A DNA stretch of 64,000 nucleotides from Luteimonas sp. BLCC-B24 (GCF_028550595.1 NZ_JAQQGN010000001.1:682001-746000), one strand, 5' to 3'. Shown: positions 47,867-57,038, counted from the first letter of the stretch. The notes: generated by a model from the sequence alone, not told the origin. Numbers and translations are program-made.

Positions 47867-49057
47867 ATGATCACGCGCCTGTGTGCGTTGCTGCTGTGCC
47901 TTTGCCTGTGGCCGTTGACCGGCGCGGCGCAGACGCCGGCGCGCGACGACGTGCCGCAGATCGGCGTGGCCACGATGCAGCCCGGCGACGTGTTCTTCGA
48001 GCGCTTCGGTCACAACGCGCTGATCGTCGACGATCCGGCCGAACCGGAGCCGCTGTCGTACAACTTCGGCTTCTTCGATCCCAGCGAGCCGGACTTCATG
48101 TCCCGCTTCATCCGTGGCGACATGCGTTACATGCTCGCCGCGCTGCCGTTCGCGGATGACCTGGCCTACTACCGCGACGTCGGCCGCGGGGTCTCGATCC
48201 AGTGGCTCGATCTCGATCCGGCCCAGGCGCGCGCGCTGGCCGCGGCGCTGGCCGAGAACGCCAAGCCCGAGCACGCGCACTACCGCTACGACTACTTCAC
48301 CGACAACTGCTCCACCCGCGTACGCGACGCCATCGACCGCGCGCTCGGTGGCGCGCTGCGCGGCCAGCTCCAGGGCCGCTCGCGCGGCAACAGTTACCGC
48401 GGTGACGCCGTGCGCCTCGCCTCGCCGGCGCCGTGGATGTGGATCGGCTTCGACATCGGTCTCGGCCCGGCCGCGGACCGGCCCAATTCGATCTGGGACG
48501 ACACCTTCGTGCCGATGCGCCTGGCCGACGCGCTGCGCGAGGCACGCAACGTCGACGGCCGTCCACTGGTGTCCAGCGAACAGGTCATCGTGCCGCACAC
48601 CCAGGCGCCGGAGCCGGCGGAACGGCCGCGTCTGCTGTGGCCGTGGCTGGCGGCCGGCGCGGTGCTGGGCCTCGGAATCCTGGTCGCCGGACGCGTCGCG
48701 CCACGCGCGCTGGCGGCCGCGGCGCTGCCGGTCTGGACGGCGTGTGCGCTGCTCGGCGGGGTGATGCTGTTCCTGTGGCTGGGCACCGCGCACGGCTTCG
48801 CCTGGCGCAACCAGAACCTGCTGCTGTTCAACCCGCTGTGCGCGCTGTTGTTGCCCGGCGGCTGGCGGATCGTTCGCGGTCGCGCGCCGGGGCGCATGTT
48901 CGCGTGGACGCTCGCCGCCGTCGTGCTGTGCGGGGTGGTCGCGGTGTTCCTGCATTGGCTGCCTGTGCTGCCGCAGCGCAACGCGGCTTGGCTGTCGCTG
49001 CTGATGCCGGTGCACGTGGCGCTGCTCGTCGCGCTGCGCGAGCGCCGCACCGCGTAG
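47867..49057 (+). CDS. DUF4105 (Lnb N-terminal periplasmic-domain) membrane protein
   Basis: The 396-residue product has a signal peptide ending TGAAQ near residue 16-17. The DUF4105 domain (about 30-250) includes GDVFFERFGHNALIVDD, YNFGFFDP, FIRGDMRY and YDYFTDNCSTRVRDAID; the conserved His and Cys resemble a papain-like/NlpC-type active-site arrangement. Four to five membrane helices follow (about 255-390). Related domains occur in the lipoprotein N-acyltransferase Lnb of Gram-positive bacteria, where His and Cys are catalytic. An acyl-transfer role here is speculative. The ATG at 47867 is chosen for the signal peptide; an in-frame ATG at 47834 overlaps corC. Confidence 0.82.
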   Translation: MITRLCALLLCLCLWPLTGAAQTPARDDVPQIGVATMQPGDVFFERFGHNALIVDDPAEPEPLSYNFGFFDPSEPDFMSRFIRGDMRYMLAALPFADDLAYYRDVGRGVSIQWLDLDPAQARALAAALAENAKPEHAHYRYDYFTDNCSTRVRDAIDRALGGALRGQLQGRSRGNSYRGDAVRLASPAPWMWIGFDIGLGPAADRPNSIWDDTFVPMRLADALREARNVDGRPLVSSEQVIVPHTQAPEPAERPRLLWPWLAAGAVLGLGILVAGRVAPRALAAAALPVWTACALLGGVMLFLWLGTAHGFAWRNQNLLLFNPLCALLLPGGWRIVRGRAPGRMFAWTLAAVVLCGVVAVFLHWLPVLPQRNAAWLSLLMPVHVALLVALRERRTA

Positions 49058-49319
49058 GCGGGCGCTCGCGCGCGAAAGCCCGAGCCGATCTCGCCGTCGC
49101 ATCCGGTCGTTTTCGTCCCTCACCTTCCACGTGGCCGGCAGCGACCAGCACCGCGAACCGCCCGCGCCTGCGCGGCCTCTGTATCCGCGTGTTCTGCGCG
49201 CAGGCGCGCTCCCGAAGGAGCAGCTCGGGCGTGCATACGTATGCAGCCGAACCTCGCGGGATCCGCGTGCCAGACTCCGACGACTCCACGACCGACCGCG
49301 CCTGGGAGGGTGCCGCACG

Positions 49320-51359
49320 ATGTCGAACCGTCTCGCCGGATTGCTGGCGGCGCTGTTGCCGCTCGCCGCCTTCGCCGCCTCCGCCGCCGAGCCGCGTAGC
49401 AGCGCGCGCATCGCCTCGCCGGATGCCCGCATCACCGTCGACGTCACCACCGACAACGAGGGGCGCGCCAGCTACGCCGTGAGCCGCGACGGGCGTCCGG
49501 TCATCGCGCCGTCGCGGCTGGGCCTGATGTTCACCGACGTCCCCAAACTCGAGCGCAATCTCGCGATCACCGCGCAGCGCAGCCGCACACACGACGAACG
49601 CTGGGAGCAGCCCTGGGGCGAGCGCCGGCGCATGCGCGACCACCACAACGAACTGCGCGTCACGCTGGCCGAGACCACGGGCTCCAAGCGCCGCTTCGAC
49701 GTGGTGTTCCGGGTGTTCGATGACGGCATCGGCTTCCGCTACGACATTCCGGGACAGGCCGGGCTCGAGCGTCTGTCGATCGCCGAGGAACTGACCGAGT
49801 TCGACATCGCCGACCCGGCCACTGCCTGGTGGATTCCCGCCTTCGAATGGAACCGCGAGGAGTACATCTACCATCGCACGCCGGTCGAGGAGGTGGGGCT
49901 GGCGCAGACGCCGATCACGTTGCGGACCAATGACGGTCTGCATCTGGCGATCCACGAGGCGGCGCTGGTCGACTATTCGGGCATGAACCTCACGCGCGCC
50001 GAGGGCCGACGCTTCAAGGCCGCACTGACGCCGGGCACCGGCGCGGCGAAGGTCGACGTCGCCGCACCGTTCGCCACGCCCTGGCGCACGATCCAGATCA
50101 GCGAGCGCGCCGGCGGGCTGGTCGAATCGCAGCTGATCCTCAACCTCAACGCACCCAATGCGCTCGGTGACGTGTCTTGGGTGCGGCCGATGAAGTACGT
50201 CGGCATCTGGTGGGAGATGCACCTCGACCGCAAGACCTGGGCCTCGGGGTCCAAGCACGGCGCCACGACGGCGCATGCGATCCGGCACATCGACTTCGCC
50301 GCCGAGAACGGCTTCGGCGGCGTGCTGGTGGAAGGCTGGAACGTCGGCTGGGACGGCGACTGGTTCGGCAACGGCGAGACTTTCAGCTTCACCCGGCCCT
50401 ACCCCGACTTCGACCTCGAGGCGGTGACCCGCCATGCGCGCGAGAAGGGCGTGACCCTGATCGGCCATCACGAGACGTCGGGCCACGCCGCGCATTACGA
50501 AGCGCAGCTCGACGATGCGATGGCGTTGTACGGTCGCCTCGGCGTGCAGGCGGTCAAGACCGGCTACGTCGCCGATGCGGGCCAGGCCAAGGTGCGCGGC
50601 GACGACGGCGCGCTTCGTTACGCCTGGCACGAAGGCCAGGCGATGGTGCGCCACCACCAGCGCGTGGTCGAGGCTGCGGCGGCGCAGCGTATCAGCGTCA
50701 ATCCGCACGAGCCGGTCAAGGACACGGGCCTGCGCCGCACCTATCCCAATCTCGTCACCCGCGAGGGTGCACGCGGCATGGAATACAACGCCTGGGGCCA
50801 GCCGGGCAATCCGCCCGAGCACGAAGCCACCCTGGTCTACACGCGTCTGCTCGCCGGGCCGATGGATTTCACCCCCGGCATCTTCGGCATGGACACCAAA
50901 TCCGGCGCGCCGATGGCGACCACCCTGGCCAAGCAGCTGGCGCTGTACGTGGTGATCTACAGTCCGTTGCAGATGGCCGCGGATCTGCTCGAGCACTACG
51001 AATCGCGCCCCGAGGCATTCCGGTTCGTCCGCGACGTGCCGGTGGACTGGGAGGAGACGCGGGCGCTCGACGGCGCGGTCGGCGAGTACGCGGTGATCGC
51101 GCGCCGCGAGCGGGGCGGCGACGACTGGTATCTGGGCGCGGTGACCGACGACAGCGCGCGCACCGTCGCGGTACCACTGGATTTCCTCGAGCCGGGCCGT
51201 CGCTACACCGCGCAGATCTACCGCGACGGCGACGGCGCAGGCTGGCGCGCGGATGCACATGCGATCGCGATCGAGACGCGCGAGGTCGGTGCCGGCGACA
51301 CCGTGTCGATCGTGATGGCCTCGGGCGGTGGACAGGCGATCCGGTTCGTCGCGCACTGA
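49320..51359 (+). CDS. GH97 alpha-glucosidase-like glycoside hydrolase
   Basis: The 679-residue secreted enzyme (signal about 1-23) has the three-part GH97 architecture: N-terminal beta-super-sandwich, (beta/alpha)8 barrel from about 290, and C-terminal beta domain. Candidate catalytic or calcium-binding glutamates are E385 (GHHETSG), E464 (NPHEPVKDTG), E482 and E488 (REGARGMEYN). Glutamates in place of the aspartate nucleophile suggest the inverting SusB-like subgroup, acting on alpha-glucosides. GGGAGGG precedes the ATG. It stands alone among housekeeping genes, with no sus-type transporter or regulator beside it. Confidence 0.9.
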   Translation: MSNRLAGLLAALLPLAAFAASAAEPRSSARIASPDARITVDVTTDNEGRASYAVSRDGRPVIAPSRLGLMFTDVPKLERNLAITAQRSRTHDERWEQPWGERRRMRDHHNELRVTLAETTGSKRRFDVVFRVFDDGIGFRYDIPGQAGLERLSIAEELTEFDIADPATAWWIPAFEWNREEYIYHRTPVEEVGLAQTPITLRTNDGLHLAIHEAALVDYSGMNLTRAEGRRFKAALTPGTGAAKVDVAAPFATPWRTIQISERAGGLVESQLILNLNAPNALGDVSWVRPMKYVGIWWEMHLDRKTWASGSKHGATTAHAIRHIDFAAENGFGGVLVEGWNVGWDGDWFGNGETFSFTRPYPDFDLEAVTRHAREKGVTLIGHHETSGHAAHYEAQLDDAMALYGRLGVQAVKTGYVADAGQAKVRGDDGALRYAWHEGQAMVRHHQRVVEAAAAQRISVNPHEPVKDTGLRRTYPNLVTREGARGMEYNAWGQPGNPPEHEATLVYTRLLAGPMDFTPGIFGMDTKSGAPMATTLAKQLALYVVIYSPLQMAADLLEHYESRPEAFRFVRDVPVDWEETRALDGAVGEYAVIARRERGGDDWYLGAVTDDSARTVAVPLDFLEPGRRYTAQIYRDGDGAGWRADAHAIAIETREVGAGDTVSIVMASGGGQAIRFVAH

Positions 51360-51476
51360 CCCGCGGCCCGCGCCGGCGGGCGCGCGGTGTCGCCCCAGAG
51401 GCGCGACGGCGCGCAGCTGCGCGCCCGCATGCAGCCCGCGCTTGTCCGCGCGCGCCGCCTGACGGACGATGGCGCG

Positions 51477-52487
51477 ATGCCGCCCTCGACCCTGCCCGCC
51501 CCGTCCGCTCCCAACCCGGCCTGCGTGGTCAATTGCGCGCTCTACGGCCCGGGCGGCAAGCGTGACATCCTGCTCGACGACATCAGCGACGTGCTCGCCG
51601 TCGACGACGGCAGCTTCGTGTGGATCGGGCTGTTCGAGCCGGACCGCCAGGTGCTCGCGGTGCTGCAGGCCGAATTCGGCCTGCACGATCTTGCGATCGA
51701 GGACGCCGGCAAGGCCCATCAGCGCCCCAAGATCGAGGCCTACGGCGACTCGCTGTTCATCGTGGCGAACACCGCCCAGGCGATCGACGAGCGCATCGCC
51801 TACGGCGAAACCCACGTGTTTCTCGGCCCGCGGTATCTGGTGACCGTGCGCCACGGCGCCTCACTCTCCTACGCGCCCGCCCGCCAGCGCATCGAGCGCG
51901 AACCCGAGCTGCTGGCACTGGGTCCGTCGGCGGCGCTGTACGCGGTGCTCGACGCGATCGTCGACAACTACCTGCCGATCGTCGACGACTTCAAGGCGAC
52001 GCTCAACGCGCTGGAAGCGGAGATCGTCAGCGAACAGTTCCACCGCGGCATCGTCATCCGGCTCTACCAGCTCAAGCGCGAACTGACCTACATGCGCGTC
52101 GCGGTGACACCGCTGCAGGACGTGCTCTCGCAGCTCGTGCGCAGCAGCAGCCCGCTGATCCCGCCCGACGCGCGGCTCTACATCCGCGATGTACTCGACC
52201 ACTCGGTGCGCATCAACGAAACCATCGACGCGATCCGCGACATGCTCGGCACCGCGCTGGGCGTGAACCAGGCGCTGGTGACGCTGACCCAGGGCGAGAT
52301 CGTGAAGAAGCTGGGCGCCTGGGCCGCGCTGCTCGCCGCCCCCACGCTGATCACCAGCTGGTACGGCATGAACTTCCACAACATGCCCGAGCTCGACGAC
52401 CGGTACGCCTACCCGCTGCTGATCGGCAGCGTGGGCGTGGTGGTGATCGTGCTCTATCGGATGTTCAAGAAGGCGCGCTGGCTGTAG
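51477..52487 (+). CDS. corA: CorA-family magnesium/cobalt transporter
   Basis: The 336-residue protein has a large cytoplasmic N-terminal funnel domain (RPKIEAYGDSLFIVANTAQ, a long helix around 175-245). Two C-terminal membrane helices flank the signature YGMNF (296-300), followed by the periplasmic loop HNMPELDDRYAYPL. The C-terminus RMFKKARWL is basic, as usual. The start ATG 51477 was chosen because upstream in-frame ATGs give arginine-rich sequence overlapping the GH97 3' flank. Confidence 0.95.
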   Translation: MPPSTLPAPSAPNPACVVNCALYGPGGKRDILLDDISDVLAVDDGSFVWIGLFEPDRQVLAVLQAEFGLHDLAIEDAGKAHQRPKIEAYGDSLFIVANTAQAIDERIAYGETHVFLGPRYLVTVRHGASLSYAPARQRIEREPELLALGPSAALYAVLDAIVDNYLPIVDDFKATLNALEAEIVSEQFHRGIVIRLYQLKRELTYMRVAVTPLQDVLSQLVRSSSPLIPPDARLYIRDVLDHSVRINETIDAIRDMLGTALGVNQALVTLTQGEIVKKLGAWAALLAAPTLITSWYGMNFHNMPELDDRYAYPLLIGSVGVVVIVLYRMFKKARWL

Positions 52488-52705
52488 CCGCGATCCGGTG
52501 CACGGCGCGCGTGCGCGTGCAGCGTGGCCGGGTTCCGATGCCCGCCGCGCCCCGCGCCCGTTCCAGCCCGCCACGCGGTCGTGTGCCTGGTTGCAGGCGC
52601 GCACCGACGCGGGATCGGTGGTATCCGGAACACGCGGATGGCGCGCGCATGCGGGCGGCACGATCGGCATCTGCGACGTCATGTGCGAGGTCGACGCCGG
52701 CGGAA

Positions 52706-53341
52706 CTAACCGGGCCACATCCGGGACACGAACTCGCGCAGCGCGGCGCCACCCCCGCCGATCAGCAGCGCGAAATACACGATCGCCGCCATGTTCATCA
52801 GATGGCCGAGCAGCACCAGCAAACCGTCGCGCTGCAGCAGGCCGATCGCCAGGCAGATCAGCGCAATCCCGGGCACGGTGTTGCTGAACGGAACGAAGCC
52901 GAACGGCGCCATCAGCAGCAAGGCGCCGAGAATCAGTGCCGCATTGTGGAACGGGCCGGCGCCGCGCCCGTCGCCCAGAGCCGCCAGACGCCCGGGCCGG
53001 CAGATGCGCTCGAGCCTGCGCACCCACGTCAGGCCGACGTCCAGCGCGCCGCGCATCCGTCCGGCGGGCACGCGCCGAGCGCGCACCGACGCCGGCAGCC
53101 ACACGGGCCGCCCGCGTATCCGCGCGACTCCGATCAGCACGATCACCACGCCGAAGACGGTGCTGACACCGGGAATCGAGACCGGAATCAGGAACACCAG
53201 GGCCAGCAGGATCACCAGCAGCAGCCCGCCTTGGCCGCCCAGCGCATCGACCAGCGCGCCCACCTCGACGTCGCCGTCGGGCAGGCCCTCGATCAGTGTC
53301 TGCAACTGCTCGCGCAGCGACGAGGTGGAGGGGGTGGCCAT
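52706..53341 (-). CDS. ExoD-family membrane protein
   Basis: The 211-residue protein begins SLREQLQTLIEGLPDGDVEVGALVDALGGQGGLLLVILLAL. It has about four to five membrane helices, with the ExoD pattern IPVSIPGVSTVFGVVIVLIGVARIRGRPVWLP and PFGFVPFSNTVPGIALICLAIGLLQRDG. ExoD was described in rhizobia in exopolysaccharide production and nodule invasion; its molecular activity is unknown. It is the last gene of a minus-strand set with the ArsA-like ATPase, the CC-tailed protein and cstA. Confidence 0.88.
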   Translation of the reverse strand: MATPSTSSLREQLQTLIEGLPDGDVEVGALVDALGGQGGLLLVILLALVFLIPVSIPGVSTVFGVVIVLIGVARIRGRPVWLPASVRARRVPAGRMRGALDVGLTWVRRLERICRPGRLAALGDGRGAGPFHNAALILGALLLMAPFGFVPFSNTVPGIALICLAIGLLQRDGLLVLLGHLMNMAAIVYFALLIGGGGAALREFVSRMWPG

Positions 53342-53369
53342 GTCGAGCGATGCGACGACCGGGCGCCGG

Positions 53370-54377
53370 TCACCGCGTCCCGGCCGGCGCCGCCAGCAGC
53401 GCGCCGAATGCCTCGAGTGCGGCGACACCGACCACGTCGCTGGCGAGCAGCGGCAGTTGCTGCATGGGCAAGGCGGGCAGCGCGGCGCGCAGCGTGTCGA
53501 GGTGCGCGGCCTCCTGCGCATGCCGTTCGGCCAGGAAGGCGCCGGCATCGCGCGGTGCCCGCTTGTTGACCACCAGGCCGGCCACGTCGATGCCCGCACG
53601 CCGCAACTGCGCGTGCAGTTCGATGGTTTCGAGCACCGGCAGGCGCTCGGCGGCCAGCACGATGAAGAACGCGGTGCGCTCCGGATCGGCCAGCGTGGCG
53701 CGCAGATGTTCGAACCGGTGCCGGCGCCGGTGCAGCAGGGACCGGATCGTCTGGTCGCGGTCGGCGGGCGTCGACGCAGGTGCGTCACCACCGAGCGCAC
53801 GTGCGCCGATGCCGTCGTCGCGGCCGAGACTGCGCAGCGCGGCGCCGAAGCGCTCGCTGCGCTCCTGCCGCTGCAGCAGGCCCTCGGTCCATGCGGTCAG
53901 CATCTCCGGCAGTGCCATCAGCCGCGCGGTGTGACCGGACGGCGCGGTATCGAAGACCAGCAGGTCGTAGCGCGACAGCCCGTCGTGCACCAGCTCGGCG
54001 ATGCGCTCCAGCAGGGCGGCCTCGTGCATGCCGGGCGCGTCCTGCGACAACGACAGATGCTTGCCGACCTCGCCGGCCAGGTGCTCGGGCATCAACCGTC
54101 GCAGGGCATCGCCCACCTGCTGCAGATGCGCGGCCACGGTGGCGTCGGGGTCCAGTTCCACCGCATCGAGCCCCGGTACGAGCGGCCGGGGTTCGGGTCC
54201 GACCGTGCACTGCCACAGATGGCCGAGATTGTGGGCCGGATCGGTCGACACCAGCAGCACGCGGCGACCGGCGCGGGCCTGGGCGAGCGCGAGCGCCGAG
54301 GCCACCGACGTCTTGCCCACCCCACCCTTGCCGCCCACGAACACGACGCGGCGCGCGGCCGCGCGGCTCAGCAGCAT
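53370..54377 (-). CDS. ArsA/Get3-family ATPase
   Basis: The 335-residue single-domain ATPase begins RRVVFVGGKGGVGKTSVA (deviant Walker A 15-24) and has LLVSTDPAHNLGHLW (switch I) and LLVFDTAPSGHTARLM (switch II). Those are hallmarks of the ArsA/Get3 deviant P-loop family. It lacks the CxxC zinc motif of Get3 and the paired domains and metalloid cysteines of ArsA, and no arsB or arsR gene is nearby. An arsenic role is therefore unlikely; client handling or membrane-protein targeting is a possibility. Its ATG overlaps the upstream CC-tailed gene by 10 bp, indicating coupling. Confidence 0.87.
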   Translation of the reverse strand: MLLSRAAARRVVFVGGKGGVGKTSVASALALAQARAGRRVLLVSTDPAHNLGHLWQCTVGPEPRPLVPGLDAVELDPDATVAAHLQQVGDALRRLMPEHLAGEVGKHLSLSQDAPGMHEAALLERIAELVHDGLSRYDLLVFDTAPSGHTARLMALPEMLTAWTEGLLQRQERSERFGAALRSLGRDDGIGARALGGDAPASTPADRDQTIRSLLHRRRHRFEHLRATLADPERTAFFIVLAAERLPVLETIELHAQLRRAGIDVAGLVVNKRAPRDAGAFLAERHAQEAAHLDTLRAALPALPMQQLPLLASDVVGVAALEAFGALLAAPAGTR

Positions 54378-54640
54378 GAAACATGGTCCAGCGGCGAGCG
54401 CTCCAGGCCCATGCGCCGGTGCCAGGCGTGGAAGCGGTCGTACATCGCCGGCATCAGTTCCAGCGTGTAGTACCCCACCGGATTGGGCACGCCCAGCGAT
54501 TCGGAGAACACCATCAGCATGAACAGGTCGTCCTCGTCGCGCTGCGCGCGTGCCAGCGTGCGCCGGTAGGGCGCCGCGTAGAACTCGGCCAGGCCCGCCG
54601 ACAGGCGGGCCCAGCGCGACGGCATGGGCGCATCGCTCAC
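54368..54640 (-). CDS. Small protein ending in Cys-Cys ('cory-CC-star'-like)
   Basis: The 90-residue product reads through FYAAPYRRTLARAQRDEDDLF, MLMVFSESLGVPNPVGYYTLELMP and ends HVSCC at the stop. It has no signal peptide or clear membrane helix. It resembles a small family I recall under the name cory-CC-star, noted for its C-terminal cysteine pair and neighbouring ArsA-type ATPases. Function is unknown. The GTG at 54640 starts five bases after the cstA stop; ATG 54625 is an alternative. It overlaps the ATPase gene by 10 bp, so the two products are probably made together. The terminal CC could bind a metal, form a disulfide or act as a recognition tail. Confidence 0.72.
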   Translation of the reverse strand: MSDAPMPSRWARLSAGLAEFYAAPYRRTLARAQRDEDDLFMLMVFSESLGVPNPVGYYTLELMPAMYDRFHAWHRRMGLERSPLDHVSCC

Positions 54641-54644
54641 GGCA

Positions 54645-56333
54645 TCAGGCCCGCTCGGACTCCAGCACACCGTCGGGGCCGGCGCCGCCGTCGCGGCCCT
54701 TGCGCATCGCCAGGCCCGCTTCGAACGCCACCCACAGCGCCGCGATCAGGATCACGATGTCCATGCCCAGCAACAGCCACTTGCCGTCGTTGTAGAACGT
54801 GCCCAGCTGCACCACCAGCGCGTACACCGACATGATCAGCAGGAACACCATCGGGATGCCGGTGAACAGGGGATTGCGTCCCTTGCGGATCAGGATGACG
54901 GTGATGATCGCCAGGGTCAGCGCCGCGAGCAGCTGGTTGGTGGTGCCGAACAGCGGCCAGATCACCATGCCGCCCGCGCCGCCGCTGCCCGCGCCGAACG
55001 CGAGCGCCAGGCACACCGAAAGCGCGATCAGGGTGCCGAGGATGGTGCCCACCTTGAAGCCCGCCAGTTCGGCGGCCTCCTGCACCACGTAGCGCTGCAG
55101 GCGCAGGCCGGTGTCCATCGTGGTCGCGGCGAACAGAATGGCCATCGTCGCCAGCAGCGTGGAGCCGAGGTTCTGCGGCAGACCGAGGCCGGCGGTGATC
55201 AGCGCCTCGCCGCCGTTGACGAAGGCGGTGACGTTGCCGCCGCCGAAGCTGCTGTAGACGGCCTGCCAGTCCACCAGCGTGGCGAAGCCGGCGGTGCAGC
55301 AGATGATCGCGGCCAGCGACAGCATGCCCTCGCCCACCGCACCGAAATAGCCGACGAAACGCGCGTCGGTTTCCTTGTCGAGCTGCTTGGACGTGGTGCC
55401 GGACGCGACCATGCCGTGAAAGCCCGAGATCGCACCGCAGGCGATGGTGACGAACAGCAGCGGCACGATGCTCGGTGTGCCGGCAGGCACGGCACTGTTG
55501 AACGCGGGCGCGACGATCGTCGGCGAGGCGATCAGCACCGCGGCGTAGAGGATGCCGAGGCCGATGAACAGCTGGAGTCCGTTGATGTAGTCGCGCGGCT
55601 GCAGCAGCACCCACACCGGCAGCAGCGAGGCGATGCCGGCGTAGGTGAACAGCAGCACGATCCAGGTCGAGTTGGCGTTCATGCCCAGCACCGTCTCGGG
55701 TAGCACGATGGGATACATGCTGCCCAGCCAGATCAGTGCGTAGAGCACGGCGACGCCGATGACCGAGGGCCACAACAGGCCCATCTTGAACCGGTAGATC
55801 AGCTGCCCGATCACCAGCGCGACCACGATCGCGCCCCACACCGGAATCACCGAGGTCGGCGTGGACACCAGCAGGTTGGAGATCACCACCGCGAACGCGG
55901 CGTTGACCATCAGCAGCAGCAGGAAGATCACCACCAGGAACAGGTTGCGCCCACGCCGGCCGATGTAGCTGCCGCTGAGCATGCCCATCGATTTGCCGCG
56001 GTTGCGCACACTGGCCCACAGGGCGCCGAAATCGTGCATGCCGGCGAAGAACACCGTGCCGAAGACCACCCAGAGGAACGCCGGGCCCCAGCCCCAGATC
56101 ACCGCGATCGCCGGTCCGACGATCGGCGCCGCGCCGGCCACCGAGGTGAAGTGGTGCCCCCAGAGCACGAACTTGTTGGTCGGCACGTAGTCCACGCCGT
56201 CGCGCATGGTGTGCGCGGGCGTCGGGAAATCGGCCTCGAGCCGGTAGATCTTCTCGGCGATGAACTTCGAGTAGAGGAAGTAGCCCAGTGCCAGGATCGT
56301 CAGGCCGACGACCAGCAGGATGATCGCGTTCAT
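54645..56333 (-). CDS. cstA: CstA-family transporter (carbon starvation protein A)
   Basis: The 562-residue membrane protein has roughly 16 helices. It shows the CstA motifs TNKFVLWGHHFTSVAGAAPIVGPAIAVIWGWGP, GMHDFGALWASVRNRGKS, ISGFHGMVASGTTSKQLDKETDAR and FAATTMDTGLRLQRY. Family members transport pyruvate or peptides; E. coli CstA (701) is longer, so this belongs to the shorter subgroup. E. coli has a small YbdD/YjiX protein after cstA; here the CC-tailed protein takes that position. AGAGGGG eight bases before the ATG supports the start. Confidence 0.93.
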   Translation of the reverse strand: MNAIILLVVGLTILALGYFLYSKFIAEKIYRLEADFPTPAHTMRDGVDYVPTNKFVLWGHHFTSVAGAAPIVGPAIAVIWGWGPAFLWVVFGTVFFAGMHDFGALWASVRNRGKSMGMLSGSYIGRRGRNLFLVVIFLLLLMVNAAFAVVISNLLVSTPTSVIPVWGAIVVALVIGQLIYRFKMGLLWPSVIGVAVLYALIWLGSMYPIVLPETVLGMNANSTWIVLLFTYAGIASLLPVWVLLQPRDYINGLQLFIGLGILYAAVLIASPTIVAPAFNSAVPAGTPSIVPLLFVTIACGAISGFHGMVASGTTSKQLDKETDARFVGYFGAVGEGMLSLAAIICCTAGFATLVDWQAVYSSFGGGNVTAFVNGGEALITAGLGLPQNLGSTLLATMAILFAATTMDTGLRLQRYVVQEAAELAGFKVGTILGTLIALSVCLALAFGAGSGGAGGMVIWPLFGTTNQLLAALTLAIITVILIRKGRNPLFTGIPMVFLLIMSVYALVVQLGTFYNDGKWLLLGMDIVILIAALWVAFEAGLAMRKGRDGGAGPDGVLESERA

Positions 56334-56486
56334 CTCCAGTACCCCTCTCGTTCGCGGCAGACGACCGCAGCCGGGGAAGGATCGCCGCTGGGGCGTGACG
56401 AGGGAACCCCCGAGCCGACGATATCCGCGCGCGCTACGACTAAAGTCTGAGGCGGCGATACCCCCGCGTCGCGCGGAGCGCCCGCC

Positions 56487-57038
56487 TCAGCCCGGCGGAG
56501 TCAGCGAACGGCCGTACTGGTAGGACAGCAGTGCCTTGATCAGGAAGTCCACCTGCAGCGGCTGGCGCGCGTCCACGCGCAGCACCGGAAGGCGATGCCC
56601 GCGTGCGAGCAGCGCATCGCGGAATTCGGGCAGCGCGAAGCCGTCGGTGAGATCGGTGCGGGTCACCCCGACCGCGAAACACGCCTGCGGCGCGAGCTCG
56701 CCGAAGCGGTGCAGCAGCCGGGTCGTGCTCTCGACGCGGTCGGCGCGCGCCGCATCGACGAGCACGACGATGCCCATCGCGCCCTCGGCCACCATCGGCC
56801 ACATGAAATCGAGATAGGCCTGCCCGGGCACGCCGTAGACGTGCAGCAGCTCGCCGGTCTCCAGCTCGATCGAGCTGTAGTCCAGGGCCACGGTGGTATG
56901 GGTCTTGTCGCCGCCGAAGTCCTCGCTGAGCGGCATCTCGGTGCTGACCGGCTCGCTGTCCGAGATCGCGCGGATCGCCGTCGTCTTGCCTGCGCCCATG
57001 TCGCCGACGAACACGAGCTTGGTGGTGACGTTATCCAC
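56487..57038 (-). CDS. Ras-like small GTPase (COG2229/conservon-type)
   Basis: The 183-residue protein has a P-loop GDMGAGKTT (12-20), THTTVALDYSSIEL as switch I, VYGVPGQAYLDF as switch II and VGVTRTDL at the guanine-specificity position, where TRTD replaces canonical NKxD. The pattern resembles the GTPase of Streptomyces conservons and the MglA-type signalling GTPases. The start is GTG 57038, with GGAGG seven bases upstream. It overlaps the preceding 335-residue gene by eight bases. With two roadblock-like genes upstream, it is probably the output switch of a signalling module. Confidence 0.88.
   Translation of the reverse strand: MDNVTTKLVFVGDMGAGKTTAIRAISDSEPVSTEMPLSEDFGGDKTHTTVALDYSSIELETGELLHVYGVPGQAYLDFMWPMVAEGAMGIVVLVDAARADRVESTTRLLHRFGELAPQACFAVGVTRTDLTDGFALPEFRDALLARGHRLPVLRVDARQPLQVDFLIKALLSYQYGRSLTPPG

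Noticed and set aside
53370..54377. Arsenic resistance ATPase (arsA)
   Set aside because: No arsB, arsC, arsD or arsR nearby, only one ATPase domain, and no metalloid-binding cysteines. I kept only the ArsA/Get3 family label.
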